A DNA stretch of 64,000 bases from Roseiarcus sp963835885 (GCA_963835885.1 CAWIHF010000029.1:1-64000); one strand, 5' to 3'. Counted from the stretch's first letter, positions 25,719 through 35,465 are shown. Notes: generated by a model not told the origin, from the letters alone. Numbers and translations: made by a program.

Positions 25719-25863
25719 TCGGCTGGAGCTGTTCGGAATGCTCGATCGGCGGTCAAAACGATGATGTAAGCGACGGACTTTCGCCCCGACCGCTGAACGC
25801 GGAGGGAATGTTCCTCGCGTATCGGCTGATAGCGAAAAGACAGTCGAAGTGAAGCGAGAGTAA

Positions 25864-26028
25864 ATGTTTAAGGTCTCGCAGATTACGTTAACAGGACTGA
25901 CAAGCGTAATCATGCTTGCCATTGGCCTAGGCTTCGTTTTTCCGGTGAGCGGCGCCGTCGGCGCCGTATGCGACGTTTCGGCCGTCGCGTCGGGCGTCTT
26001 TTTTGTCGGGATGCTTGATGGCGAGTAG
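25864..26028 (+). CDS. 54-residue membrane protein
   Basis: A short frame MFKVSQITLTGLTSVIMLAIG and so on with two hydrophobic stretches (LTSVIMLAIGLGFVFPV and VASGVFFVGML), too short for most gene finders. It lies 145 bp after the BA14K gene in the same direction and has no strong ribosome site (GAGAGTAA before the ATG). No family is recognised. I rate it as plausible because the hydrophobic pattern is clean and the codon use resembles the neighbours. Confidence 0.4.
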   Translation: MFKVSQITLTGLTSVIMLAIGLGFVFPVSGAVGAVCDVSAVASGVFFVGMLDGE

Positions 26029-26197
26029 AGCTATGGCCGCACCCTCGGCGCGGAGACCCCGATAGGGGCAAGAACCACAATCATCGGCTTGGCGCTTGCC
26101 CCGTTCAAGACGTCGCAGATAGAACGTGCGATCCCGAACTTCGCTTGGTCAATTGCCTTCCCGCAGTGTCGGGGCCACTTGACGACGGGACTATGCT

Positions 26198-27256
26198 AGA
26201 GCGGTATCCGAACGGATTGAATTGGTTGGGGGATTCCCGAATCGGCTAATTTCTGCTTCCTCATTCGCGCCGCGAGAGGGAGGCGGCGGGGATGGCTGTT
26301 TCCGACGATCTTCGCGAGCGCGTGGTCGAGGCGGTGGTGTTGGGCGGGTTGTCGCGCAATCAGGCGGCCGCGCGTTTCAAAGTGAGCGTCGCGAGCGCCG
26401 TGCGCTGGGTGAAGCGGTTCAATACCACGGGCGAGATTTCGCCGACGCCTTCCGGGGGCGATCGGCGCTCCGGCCGGATCGAGGCGCATCGCGACTATCT
26501 CTTGGGCCTGATCCGGCGCAGGCCGGACATCACGCTGCTCGAGATAAAGGAACAGCTGATCGGCAATTGCGGCGAGCGCTTTGCGGTCTCCGTGCTGTGG
26601 CGTTTCTTCGACCGTCACGAGATCACCTTTAAAAAAACGGCGCACGCCGAGGAACAACAACGCGCGGACGTGCAAAATCGACGCCGGGAATGGTTCGCAG
26701 GGCAGCTCGATCTCGATCCGACGAAACTGGTTTTCATTGACGAGACGGGAGCCTCCACCAATCTCGCGCGCAAAAGCGGACGTTGCCGGCGCGGGCGCCG
26801 CTTGCGGGCCGCCATCCCGCACAGTCACTACAAAACGGTAATGTTGGTCGCCGGCCTTCGCCTTCGCGGCCTGACGGCGGCAAAGACTTTCGACGGACCG
26901 ATCAACGCCGCCCGGTTCGAGGATTGGCTGGAGACATGCCTCGTGCCCACCCTCTCGCCCGGCGAGACCGTCGTCATGGACAATCTCCCCGCTCACAAGG
27001 GGCCGCGGGTCGAGCAACTGATCAAGGCGGCGGGCGCGCAGTTGCGATATCTCCCGGCCTACAGTCCTGATATGAACCCCATCGAAAAAGCCTTCTCCAA
27101 GCTCAAAGCCTTCCTGCGCAAAATCGCCGAACGGACCGTCTCGGGCCTGATGCGCGCACTCGAAACCTGCGCCGAAATCTTCCACCCCTCCGAATGTACA
27201 AATTACTTCAAATCCTGTGGTTATCTGGACGATACAGGATGATCGGATTCCGCTCT
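26198..27256 (+). mobile_element. Complete IS630-family insertion sequence
   Basis: The transposase gene is bracketed by imperfect terminal inverted repeats. The left end reads AGAGCGGTATCCGAACGG from 26198, and the right end reads AGAGCGGAATCCGATCAT on the other strand from 27256. TA dinucleotides at 26197-26198 and 27257-27258 match the TA target duplication of this family. The element is about 1.06 kb and appears intact. Its right end abuts the 3' end of the desaturase gene, whose stop codon TAA is formed at the junction. Confidence 0.8.
26292..27242 (+). CDS. IS630-family DDE transposase
   Basis: A 316-residue transposase in one frame. The N-terminal helix-turn-helix is VVLGGLSRNQAAARFKVSVASAVRWVKRF. 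The catalytic acids are Asp in LVFIDETGAS, Asp in TVVMDNLPAHKG and Glu in YSPDMNPIEKAFSKLKAFLRK. Length and motif spacing are normal, so it is probably active. The gene lies within the inverted repeats of the element. Confidence 0.95.
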   Translation: MAVSDDLRERVVEAVVLGGLSRNQAAARFKVSVASAVRWVKRFNTTGEISPTPSGGDRRSGRIEAHRDYLLGLIRRRPDITLLEIKEQLIGNCGERFAVSVLWRFFDRHEITFKKTAHAEEQQRADVQNRRREWFAGQLDLDPTKLVFIDETGASTNLARKSGRCRRGRRLRAAIPHSHYKTVMLVAGLRLRGLTAAKTFDGPINAARFEDWLETCLVPTLSPGETVVMDNLPAHKGPRVEQLIKAAGAQLRYLPAYSPDMNPIEKAFSKLKAFLRKIAERTVSGLMRALETCAEIFHPSECTNYFKSCGYLDDTG

Positions 27257-28395
27257 TAAGCGCCGTTTTCTCGGTCGCTCCAGCTATACATCGGCGGGGC
27301 TATCGGGTGGCTGTTGAACAGGGTGTGGATTGAGCTTTGGCCGAAGGAGGCTGCGCGCCGCCGCTCGCCTGCCGGGATTTGGGCCGCCTCGCGAAATGAC
27401 ACGAGCCGTCCCTTGTCCTCGTCCCACAGCGCCAATCGGACACAGGCGAAGCTCTTCCATAGACTGAGCCGGCCGACCTCGCCGAGCGCGGGATGGTTCC
27501 GCAACACCTCCGGAAGCCGATAGAAGGGAATGCCGCTCGCAAGGTGATGCACGTGATGCACGCCGATATTGGCGGAAAACCAGCGCAGCGGCGGCGGCAG
27601 GCGATAATAGGAACTGCCGTGCAACGCCGCCTCGGGCTGGCTCCAGTCCGCCGCGGCGCGCCACGTCGTCCGCTCGAACTGATGCTGCACGTAGAACAGC
27701 CAGACGCCGGCGGTCGCGGCGAACACGATGATCGGAAGAGCGACCACAAGAAACGCCGCAAGGCCCACGCTCCAGATGAGGAGGCCCGCTCCCAGCAGGA
27801 TGCCCGCGTTGGTCGTCATCGTGCTGACCCATGGCATGGCGCCCTTGCGCATGAAGCCGAAAGGCAAGCGGTTCGCGATCAGGAACAGATAGGCCGGGCC
27901 GATCCCGAACATCACCAGGGGATGGCGATAGAGCCGGTAGCCGACCCGCCCGAGCCAGTTGTGTGCCAAATATTCGCGAACCGTCAGCGTCTTGATGTCG
28001 CCGATGCCGCGCCGGTCGAGATTGCCCGATGTCGCATGATGGATCGCATGGCAGCGTCGCCAGTGATCGTAGGGGGTCATCGTCACGACGCCGATCGCCC
28101 GACCGATCCAGTCGTTTGCGGCTTTGCTCGGCAGGAACGAGCCGTGCCCGCAATCGTGTTGGATCATGAAGAGGCGAACAAGCAGCCCAGCCGCTAGCGG
28201 CGCCATGGCGAACGAAATCCAGACTTGGCCATCGCGTGCGGCGATCAGCATCGCGGCCGAGAGCGCAACGAAAGGCAGGACGGTGACCGCAAGCTCGAAG
28301 AGGCCCCGCGCCGCGCTCGCCCGGCGATAGGGAGCGAGCGCCTGCGCCCAGTCGCGCGCCGCCTTCGTTGCATGATGCATTTCCACCGTCGACAT
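27256..28395 (-). CDS. Membrane fatty acid desaturase
   Basis: A 379-residue integral membrane desaturase with three histidine boxes for the di-iron centre: HDCGHGS at about 78, HAIHHATSGN at about 115, and HHVHH at about 283, and hydrophobic spans between them. It introduces a double bond into acyl chains in the inner membrane. The stop codon TAA (27256-27258) spans the TA target of the adjacent IS630 insertion. The last residues (PMYSWSDRENGA) may therefore be native, or the natural C-terminus may have been removed by the IS; I cannot tell. It stands alone in its direction. Confidence 0.9.
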   Translation of the reverse strand: MSTVEMHHATKAARDWAQALAPYRRASAARGLFELAVTVLPFVALSAAMLIAARDGQVWISFAMAPLAAGLLVRLFMIQHDCGHGSFLPSKAANDWIGRAIGVVTMTPYDHWRRCHAIHHATSGNLDRRGIGDIKTLTVREYLAHNWLGRVGYRLYRHPLVMFGIGPAYLFLIANRLPFGFMRKGAMPWVSTMTTNAGILLGAGLLIWSVGLAAFLVVALPIIVFAATAGVWLFYVQHQFERTTWRAAADWSQPEAALHGSSYYRLPPPLRWFSANIGVHHVHHLASGIPFYRLPEVLRNHPALGEVGRLSLWKSFACVRLALWDEDKGRLVSFREAAQIPAGERRRAASFGQSSIHTLFNSHPIAPPMYSWSDRENGA

Positions 28396-28558
28396 TCGCG
28401 CCTGGCGATTTCAAGTTTTGCGTTGGACCGCGGCGCACTTGGAATCAGGGAAGGCCGCATATCGTCGCGCCGGGAGCAGGCGCCGACATTGGCTTTCGCA
28501 CCGGGGCCGTGAGTTAGATCCGGCGCCCCCGGATTGCCGAGCCCGCGCGTGGCCTCTG

Positions 28559-29209
28559 CTAGGTTACGGCGATATCATTTTCGACGAATGTCGCGCCCGG
28601 CGCCGACCACGCGGTGGCGCCCGCCAGGTCGCGCGCATTCCATGTCGTGACCTGCCCAGTCAATTTGATCTTGCCGCCCTGAGCGCTGACCTTGATCGTG
28701 TTCGGATCGTAGAACCAGGAACGATGCAGCGCGCGCGTGATGTTTTGGCCGAGATCGTCCGCGTTCACCGTCGGCTTGATCTCGATGAGATTGGAAACGC
28801 CGACGACGCCGATTAGGGTCCGGACGGCCTGCGCGGCGGCTTCCTTCTGGAAGAACCAATCGACTTCGCCGCGCAGCGTGATCCATCCCTTTTCGACTCT
28901 GATCTCGACGGCGCCGGGGGGAACGGATGAGTCCCAGGCCAGACGCTCGATAGCCGCCCCGGCGATGTCCTCGTCGCCGCGTCTGATGTCATAGGGAAGC
29001 TTGACCTCGATCTCCTCGGCGACGGCCTTCACGCCTTTCACCCGAGCCGCCGCCTTCTCCGCCGCGACCTTTTGTGCGAAGCTTTGGACGTGGCCAGTCA
29101 GGGTCACGACGCCCGTGTTCGCGGTGACGCCGATATGCGCGGCGTCGATGCTAGGCTCCCAACCCAGTTCGGCCATCACGGATTCTTGGAGCTCTTTGTC
29201 TTGTGACAT
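28559..29209 (-). CDS. Triple BON-domain protein
   Basis: A 216-residue protein of three BON modules, each with a V-T-L-x-G-x-V core: GVVTLTGHVQSFAQKVAAEKAAARVKGV, GWITLRGEVDWFFQKEAAAQAVRTLIGV, and GKIKLTGQVTTWNARDLAGATAWSAPG. There is no signal peptide at the chosen start, MSQDKELQESV (29209). The upstream extension of the open frame is Arg-rich and unlikely. BON domains bind phospholipid or membranes. Relatives (OsmY/Kbp-like) are induced by osmotic or general stress. No EcfG motif is evident upstream. Confidence 0.88.
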   Translation of the reverse strand: MSQDKELQESVMAELGWEPSIDAAHIGVTANTGVVTLTGHVQSFAQKVAAEKAAARVKGVKAVAEEIEVKLPYDIRRGDEDIAGAAIERLAWDSSVPPGAVEIRVEKGWITLRGEVDWFFQKEAAAQAVRTLIGVVGVSNLIEIKPTVNADDLGQNITRALHRSWFYDPNTIKVSAQGGKIKLTGQVTTWNARDLAGATAWSAPGATFVENDIAVT

Positions 29210-29377
29210 TTTGTTTTCCCTTCGCTGAGGTGAGCGGGTTATTCGGCCCGCCAGCCGCCCCCCAGGAGTACCAAGCGGCAACGCGCCAAGGGATTGTCGC
29301 GATCGCCATGCGGTATGTTTCTCGAGGCTAAGGAATTTACGCGGGTCGCTCGCTTCCCAACAGACTCTGGAAACTAC

Positions 29378-29790
29378 TCAGGTTTTGAAGGGGCGGAGTA
29401 CGGGAGTACGGTGACGCGACCATATTTCCCTTAATATATTCTCGCCATCTGCGCCCTCCTTGCGCGGTTTCCGCCCGCGTTTGCCCGTGGCGAGCGCGCG
29501 GCCGAGGCGCTTCTTGATCGCCGCGACAAACGCCGCCGAGCCCAACGGGCGGCCAATCCGCTCGCTGCGCTCGAGGAGGGCGAAGGCGACCGTGTCCGCT
29601 TCGCCGTCGATAAGGTCGGCGAAATGCGGCGCGCGGTCGCGGAGCGGCTTGACCCTGACGAGCCCATCGTCGCGCCCGGCCAGATGCGCGCTTAACGCCG
29701 AGCCGAACTGGCCCTGAGACAGATGGCCGGTCTGACGCGCGCGGGCGTTGACGAAGCCGGCGACCTCGACGCCGAAGCACCGGCAGGCTG
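29378..29790 (-). pseudogene. RAYT (REP-associated tyrosine transposase) remnant 1
   Basis: The frame preserves parts of a Y1/RAYT transposase in correct order: FVNARARQTGHLSQGQFGS, then directly SAHLAGRDDGLVRVKPL, then ADLIDGEADTVAFALLERS and IGRPLGSAAFVAAIKKRLGRAL with the basic tail KRGRKPRK. The segment between GQFGS and SAHLAG (about 45 residues in intact proteins) and everything before FVNAR, including the catalytic HUH motif, are deleted. The deletions are in frame. Confidence 0.7.
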
Positions 29791-29937
29791 CCGGAGCCGC
29801 CGGTCTGTGGCCGCGGCAAGCCGACCAAGAACCGCCATCGAAAGTCAGGGTCACGCAAGCTGCCGTCGTTAACATCGCCCGCGACAGATCGGCGAGGTCG
29901 TCGATCGTCGAATATTACGGAGATCATTCTTGAACGC

Positions 29938-30201
29938 TTGAACGCTCGCACCATTCTGACATCCGCCGCGTCCCTGGCTCTGGCCGCGCTTCTCGCATCG
30001 TCCTCATTCGCTTCGGCCGCGGGGGGCGGTCACGGCCCCGGCTCGAGCACCGGTTCCCCTGGCGGCCACAACGACGGCCACATCGCCGGCGGCAACCACA
30101 GCGCCAGCCCCGTCGCTACTGGCAGTTCTGTCGGCAGCGCCACCGGTGGTTCTGTCGGCAGCCCCACCGGCGGTTCTGTCGGCAGCCCCACCGGTCGCTG
30201 A
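29938..30201 (+). CDS. Small secreted Gly/Ser-rich protein with tandem repeats
   Basis: An 87-residue frame with a clean signal peptide (NARTILTSAASLALAALLAS, cleavage near FASA). The remainder is Gly/Ser/His-rich, ending in three copies of an eight-residue repeat GGSVGSPT from a 24-bp DNA repeat (units at 30133, 30157 and 30181). The start would be TTG at 29938; there is no ATG in frame. The gene lies between two RAYT remnants on the other strand, and its 3' end runs into the second one. The function is unknown. Confidence 0.45.
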   Translation: MNARTILTSAASLALAALLASSSFASAAGGGHGPGSSTGSPGGHNDGHIAGGNHSASPVATGSSVGSATGGSVGSPTGGSVGSPTGR

Positions 30202-30229
30202 TGGCGGAGGCGACTCCTCTCGCTTGCGC

Positions 30230-30489
30230 CCCGAAATGAACACGGGCGCATGGGGGGCGTCGCGAGGCGCCCCGGCGAGGGCGCGGCCGAGGCGCTTCTC
30301 GATCTCCTCCGCAAAACCCGCTGAACCGAGCGGACGGCCGATCAGCTCGCTGCGCCGGCAGGATTCTCCGAGCCAATCGCGATAGAGCGCGTCGTCGCCG
30401 TCCTCGAAGAAGACCCGCTCGCGCCGGTTGCCGCATTGAGTGACATGGTGCGGTAGGCCGGGAACGCCGACGCCGGCGATGCGGGCCAT
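30230..30489 (-). pseudogene. RAYT transposase remnant 2, internally deleted
   Basis: It begins at 30489 with the typical RAYT N-terminus MARIAGVGVPGLPHHVTQCGNRRE and FFEDGDDALYRDWL, then jumps directly to the C-terminal motif ELIGRPLGSAGFAEEIEKRLGRALA. The whole catalytic centre (HUH and Tyr) is missing. After the C-terminal motif the frame continues into the antisense of the small secreted protein. A REP-like sequence lies 26 bp upstream of its start. Confidence 0.75.
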
Positions 30490-30514
30490 GGGCGACGCGT
30501 AGCACAGATTACAA

Positions 30515-30540
30515 TTCAGTAAAGACGGTCGTGTCGCTGT
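30515..30540 (+). repeat. REP-like palindromic repeat, copy 2
   Basis: TTCAGTAAAGACGG at 30515-30528 followed by a hairpin ACGGT-CGTGTC-GCTGT (two G-T pairs in RNA or compensating changes). It matches the copy at 20584-20623, where the same hairpin reads ACGGT-CGCGTC-ACCGT. Position beside a RAYT gene is exactly where REP elements occur. Confidence 0.6.
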
Positions 30541-30561
30541 AAATAAATCGCGTAAATCCCT

Positions 30562-31461
30562 TCAGGACAGCCAATCGCGAACCTTGATCACCGCATCGGC
30601 GAAGGCCTGGGGCGCCTGCTGCGGCAAGTTGTGTCCCGCATCGACGACGCGGTGCTCATGCAGCCCGACGAACATGCCGGCGTGCTCTGCGGTCCCGCCA
30701 GGCTTGAGCGGGTCGGTCGCGCCGTCGATCGTCACCGTCGGGACCGCTACCGTGGGTTTCTGCGCCAGATGGTCTTCGAGCGGTTGCAACGCAGGATCGC
30801 CCGCCGCAAGGCCAAAGAGCCAGCGGTAACAATGGATCACGACATCGACGAAGTCGGGATTTTCGAACGCGACCGAAGACCGGGCGAACGTCGCATCATC
30901 GAACCGCCAGCCGGGCGACCATTCGCTCCACAGCATCCGGCTGAGCTCGCGGCGGTGTTCCGTCAGGCATTCGCGCCCGCGTTCGGTCTGAAAAAGATGC
31001 TGATACCAGAAGGCGCGCTCAAGCGATGGCGCCACGGGACGCCGTTGTCGACTCACATCGATCACGTCGTAGCCCGCGTAGGATACAAGGCCGCCGATCC
31101 GTTCCGGCCACAGCGCCGCCGCCACGCAGGACGCGTTGCCTCCCCAATCGAATCCGCCGAGGATCGGGCGTTCCAGGCCGAGAGCGTCGGCAAGCTGGAC
31201 GATGTCGCAGCCGCGGGCGGCCTGCTGCCCGCTCCGCATGACGTCGTCGGAAACGAAGCGGGTTGGGCCGAACCCGCGCGTATATGGGGCGATCACCCTC
31301 GCTCCGGCTCGCGCCAGGATCGAAGCCGCTTCATCGAAAGCATGCACGTCATAGGGGAAGCCATGCGACAGGATGACCGGCCAGCCATTGGCGGGACCGT
31401 GTTCGACGTAGGCGATCCGCAGGGCGTCGGTCTCGACGCTTCTCACCGGCTGCTCATCCAT
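30562..31461 (-). CDS. Alpha/beta hydrolase (epoxide-hydrolase-like)
   Basis: A 299-residue hydrolase. HGFPYDVHAF (oxyanion region), nucleophile elbow GGFDWGGNASC with Asp as nucleophile, cap-domain Tyr/Trp blocks (FWYQHLFQTERG), acid in DGATDPLKPGG and His in DAGHNLPQQAPQ give a haloalkane-dehalogenase/epoxide-hydrolase-like arrangement. The start at 31461 (MDEQPVRSVE) overlaps the end of the upstream YcaQ-like gene by eight bases. It is a paralogue of the damaged gene at 12127-13038. The substrate is unknown. Confidence 0.9.
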   Translation of the reverse strand: MDEQPVRSVETDALRIAYVEHGPANGWPVILSHGFPYDVHAFDEAASILARAGARVIAPYTRGFGPTRFVSDDVMRSGQQAARGCDIVQLADALGLERPILGGFDWGGNASCVAAALWPERIGGLVSYAGYDVIDVSRQRRPVAPSLERAFWYQHLFQTERGRECLTEHRRELSRMLWSEWSPGWRFDDATFARSSVAFENPDFVDVVIHCYRWLFGLAAGDPALQPLEDHLAQKPTVAVPTVTIDGATDPLKPGGTAEHAGMFVGLHEHRVVDAGHNLPQQAPQAFADAVIKVRDWLS

Positions 31462-32819
31462 AAGAGGCCGTCCCGGATTGCGCGGGCGCCAGTTCGACAA
31501 TTGCCGGGCGAGCCTCGACGGAGAGGGTCGTGAAGCGACGGTCGATGGCGGCGCCCGGCGCAATGGCGAGGCTCGACAATCCGAGCCATGACGCCATCAG
31601 GCGAAGCTCTTCGATCAGCCGTTCCACCGTGCATTGCGGGGCGCCTGGCTCGACGTGCGCTCGCTTAACGATCAGCGCGCCGGCTTTGCGGTCCGCCTTC
31701 AGGTCCACGCGAGCGACCAGCGCGCCATCCATGAGGAAGGGCAGTACGTAGTAACCGTGCTCGCGCTTGTGGGCGGGCGTGTAGATTTCCAGACGATAGC
31801 GGAACCCGAATGATTCTCTCGGTTCGCGGACGGCGCCAAATGAGCGGGTCGAAGGGCGACAGCAGCGCCGAGCCTTCGAGCTTGCGGCCGGGGCGCGCAT
31901 CCTTGTGCAAATAGGCCTGTTGCCGCCAGCCCCGCACGCGCACAGGGATAATGGTTCCCTGTTCGACCAATTGTTCGATCGGCAGCCGCGCGTCTGCGGC
32001 GGGGATGCGATAGTAATCGCGCAGATCGTCCGAAGTCGCGACGCCGAGCGCCTGCGCCGAGCGCGCGAGCAACGCCCGCCGGGCGTCAACGCCGCTTGGC
32101 GTGGGGACTTCGAGGGTGGCGCGGGGCAATACCCGCTCGGGCAGGTCGTAGACGCGCTCGAAGCTGCCTCGGCGGTGCGCCGCGGCGACCAGCCCCGCCC
32201 AGAACAGCCATTCCAGCGCATGCTTGGCGGCGCTCCACGCCCACATGCCCTTCGAGGCTCTGCTGCCCGCCACATCGGAAGCGGCCAACGGTCCCTCTGT
32301 CTCGATGCGGGCGAGCAGGGCATCGGCCTCGCCGCGCTTCTCCGCCGCAAAAGGTTCGAGTTGCCGCCACACGCCCTGGCCGCGAAGCGCCCGGGCCATA
32401 CGCCAGCGCAGCAGGGGTTGGCAGTCGATTGGCAGCAGCGACGCCTCGTGCCCCCAATATTCGAAGAAGCGCCTGGGTTTGGCCGCCGCCAGCGCGTCGA
32501 GGCGGGCGGGTTCGTAGGAGCCCAAGCGGGAGAAGAGCGGCAGATACTGGGCGCGCACCAGAATGTTCACGCTGTCGATCTGAAGAAGGCCGAGCCGATC
32601 GATGCCCTTGCGCAGCTCAGCCGCGCCGACAGCCTCATGGCGACGCATCGCGTTGAAGCCCTGCGCCGTAAGCGCGACGCGGCGAGCCTCGGAAGCGGAG
32701 AGTTCCGCCTTCAGTGCTGCTCTCCCGATACGGTGGAGACGAACGCGCGCCGGTCGGCGGGCATCCGTTCGGGCTGCTCCAAGGCAGCGAAGCGCCCACC
32801 CGACGGCGTCTCGCTCCAA
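31454..32819 (-). pseudogene. YcaQ-like winged-helix protein (DNA interstrand-crosslink glycosylase family), one frameshift
   Basis: The conserved family blocks are present: SASEARRVALTAQGF, LLQIDSVNILVRAQYLPLFSRLG, FEYWGHEASLLPID, and SPFDPLIW. An extra base near 31815 shifts the frame before FGFRYRLEIYTPAHKREHGYYVLPFLMDG, LVARVDLKADRKAG, which completes the normal 390-400 residue protein. Relatives (E. coli YcaQ/AlkX) remove crosslinked or alkylated bases through a QxD motif; QID is visible here in LLQIDS. The start is uncertain. ATG 32819 is far upstream; a non-ATG start near 32713 after GGGAGA would fit the family better. It overlaps the hydrolase gene downstream. Confidence 0.82.
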
Positions 32820-33048
32820 TGAACGATGCCACTCCTCAAGACGACCCGCAATGGCCCGTTAAGACGCGGGGCCAAAGGCTTGTCGACCGTCTGAAGGGCG
32901 CAGGCGGCTTCAAAATGATGACCGACGAGATTCTCGCGCTTGATCCGCGGCGCCCAGCCGACCAGGATGCGCGTTCCCGCTCAATTGGAGATGGAGCATT
33001 CGGCCCAACCATCGTAGGCTTCGATCGCACAAAGGCGGAGAAAGCGCT

Positions 33049-33052
<4 letters not shown>
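32819..33052 (+). CDS. Orphan antitoxin-like remnant
   Basis: A 77-residue frame whose first half (KTRGQRLVDRLKGAGGFKMMTDEILAL) resembles small alphaproteobacterial antitoxins of the kind that precede PIN-domain toxins. The usual ending (LTRG and an immediate toxin gene) is replaced by unrelated sequence, and the stop overlaps the ATG of the aldo/keto reductase by four bases. There is no toxin. It could be a relic now serving only as a leader for the reductase gene. This is a weak call. Confidence 0.4.
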
Positions 33053-34044
<992 letters not shown>

Positions 34045-34190
34045 GGCGAGGACGCCCAACGCGCGCTTCTTGTCGCCCAAATCAGAAATTTAGCGCGCCC
34101 GAAAGGCGGAAAGGCGGAAGCGGGCCTACGGCCGCCGCCAGGAAAGGCTCGGTGTCCGCCCTTTTCGGACTTTCGGCGGCTGGAGCGCCG

Positions 34191-34772
34191 TCAGCGCTTG
34201 CGAAGGCCGTCTACGAAGATATCGGCAAGGCGGAGCGCCGTCTTTCGCCAATCGGGCGTGTCGTATACGTTGTAGGACATGCCGACGAGCGCGCGCAGAA
34301 GGTCTTCCGGCGTAATATCCGCGCGGATCTCGCCGGCCTTCGCGGCGCGGTCGAGCAGCGAACCGACGGCCTTCGTGAGGCGGTCCGCCGAATAAGCGTG
34401 AAGCTCCGAAGGGCGATGCGCCGCGAGAGCCAGGGCCGCCACCATGCCCTTCTTCGTCGCGACGAGCCGCACATTGGCGTGCAGCCAGCGCCGCAAAGCT
34501 TCGACCGGCTCAAGCTCGTCGGCGAGCCGCTCCGCGAGCTCGCTGAGCTGATCCACTTCACGCCGATAGACCGCCTCGAACAGGGCTTCGCGCGTCGGGA
34601 AGTGACGATAGAGCGTTCCTATGCCGACGCTGGCGCGCTTCGCCACCGCTTCGAGGCTGGCGTCGGGGCCGCCGGCGCTGAAGATGTCGGCCGCCGCGTC
34701 GAGCAGGCGCTCGCGATTGCGGACCGCGTCGGCGCGGGGCTTGCGCTCGGGATTTGTTGCACGACCTGACAT
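34191..34772 (-). CDS. TetR-family regulator of the paoABC operon
   Basis: A 193-residue TetR repressor: RLLDAAADIFSAGGPDASLEAVAKRASVGIGTLYRHFPTREALFEAVYRREV, then a ligand domain (MVAALALAAHR, TPEDLLRALVGMSYN). The start at 34772 (MSGRATNPE) is preferred over 34805. It is divergent from paoA, and a perfect palindrome lies 24 bp before its start inside the paoA promoter, so it very likely represses both directions. Confidence 0.93.
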   Translation of the reverse strand: MSGRATNPERKPRADAVRNRERLLDAAADIFSAGGPDASLEAVAKRASVGIGTLYRHFPTREALFEAVYRREVDQLSELAERLADELEPVEALRRWLHANVRLVATKKGMVAALALAAHRPSELHAYSADRLTKAVGSLLDRAAKAGEIRADITPEDLLRALVGMSYNVYDTPDWRKTALRLADIFVDGLRKR

Positions 34773-34788
34773 GACGCCTGAACGCCTC

Positions 34789-34817
34789 TTGCAAAACGGA
34801 GGCACCCTCCGTATACT
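34789..34817 (+). promoter_or_regulatory. Sigma-70 promoter of paoABC with TetR operator filling the spacer
   Basis: The -35 TTGCAA (34789-34794) and -10 TATACT (34812-34817) are exactly 17 bp apart. The spacer is occupied by the perfect palindrome ACGGAGG-CAC-CCTCCGT (34796-34812). A further TCTCCGT half-site follows at 34819-34825. A repressor bound there would exclude RNA polymerase. The hexamers and palindrome are seen; the bound protein is inferred to be the divergent TetR product. Confidence 0.8.
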
Positions 34818-34967
34818 ATCTCCGTCGGGCCATGGGCGCCTCTCGAAACGACGGCGGACGAACCCGTCCTATCGCGATCCGCCGTCGCCGCAGAGCGACG
34901 TTCTTCTCATAGCCAGCCCGCGGACCTCGATATCTACGACTGACGGACTGAACGCACGGGAGTCTTC

Positions 34968-35465
34968 ATGACCTTCTCTATAAGCCTTACCGTCAACGGC
35001 GCCCGGCGGGACGTTGCGCTCGACGACCCGCGCGTCACGCTCCTCGATCTCCTGCGCGAGCGCCTCGACCTGACCGGAACCAAGAAGGGCTGCGACCGAG
35101 GGCAATGCGGCGCTTGCACCGTGCTCGTGAATGGGAGGCGGGTCAATTCGTGCCTGGCTCTCGCGCTGAGCCTCGACGGAGCGGAGGTTGTCACCATCGA
35201 GGGCCTCGCCCAAGGCGACGAGCTTCATCCGGTGCAGGCCGCCTTCATCGCGCATGACGGATTCCAGTGCGGCTTCTGCACGCCGGGCCAGATCATGAGC
35301 GCGGTCGGCCTGATCGACGAGGGCCAGGCGGGCGACGACCCCGAGCGCGTGCGCGAGGGGATGAGCGGCAACATCTGCCGTTGCGGCGCCTATCGCGGCA
35401 TCACGGAGGCGGTGCTCGAGGCGCAGAAGCTTCTTGCGGAACGGGACCGGAGGAATGCGGCATGA
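34968..35465 (+). CDS. paoA: Molybdenum hydroxylase, 2Fe-2S subunit
   Basis: A 165-residue iron-sulfur subunit of the xanthine dehydrogenase/aldehyde oxidase family. The plant-ferredoxin-like cluster ligands lie in GCDRGQCGACTVLVNG and the second cluster in FQCGFCTPGQIMS, GNICRCGAYRGI. No Tat signal is present, in contrast to E. coli PaoA, so the complex is cytoplasmic here. Gene order (FeS, FAD, Mo) is that of paoABC. The stop overlaps the FAD-subunit start by four bases. Confidence 0.94.
   Translation: MTFSISLTVNGARRDVALDDPRVTLLDLLRERLDLTGTKKGCDRGQCGACTVLVNGRRVNSCLALALSLDGAEVVTIEGLAQGDELHPVQAAFIAHDGFQCGFCTPGQIMSAVGLIDEGQAGDDPERVREGMSGNICRCGAYRGITEAVLEAQKLLAERDRRNAA

Noticed and set aside
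30133..30198. 24-bp direct repeats as a possible CRISPR array
   Set aside because: The units are adjacent without unique spacers, lie in a secreted-protein frame, and no cas gene is present; it is a coding minisatellite.
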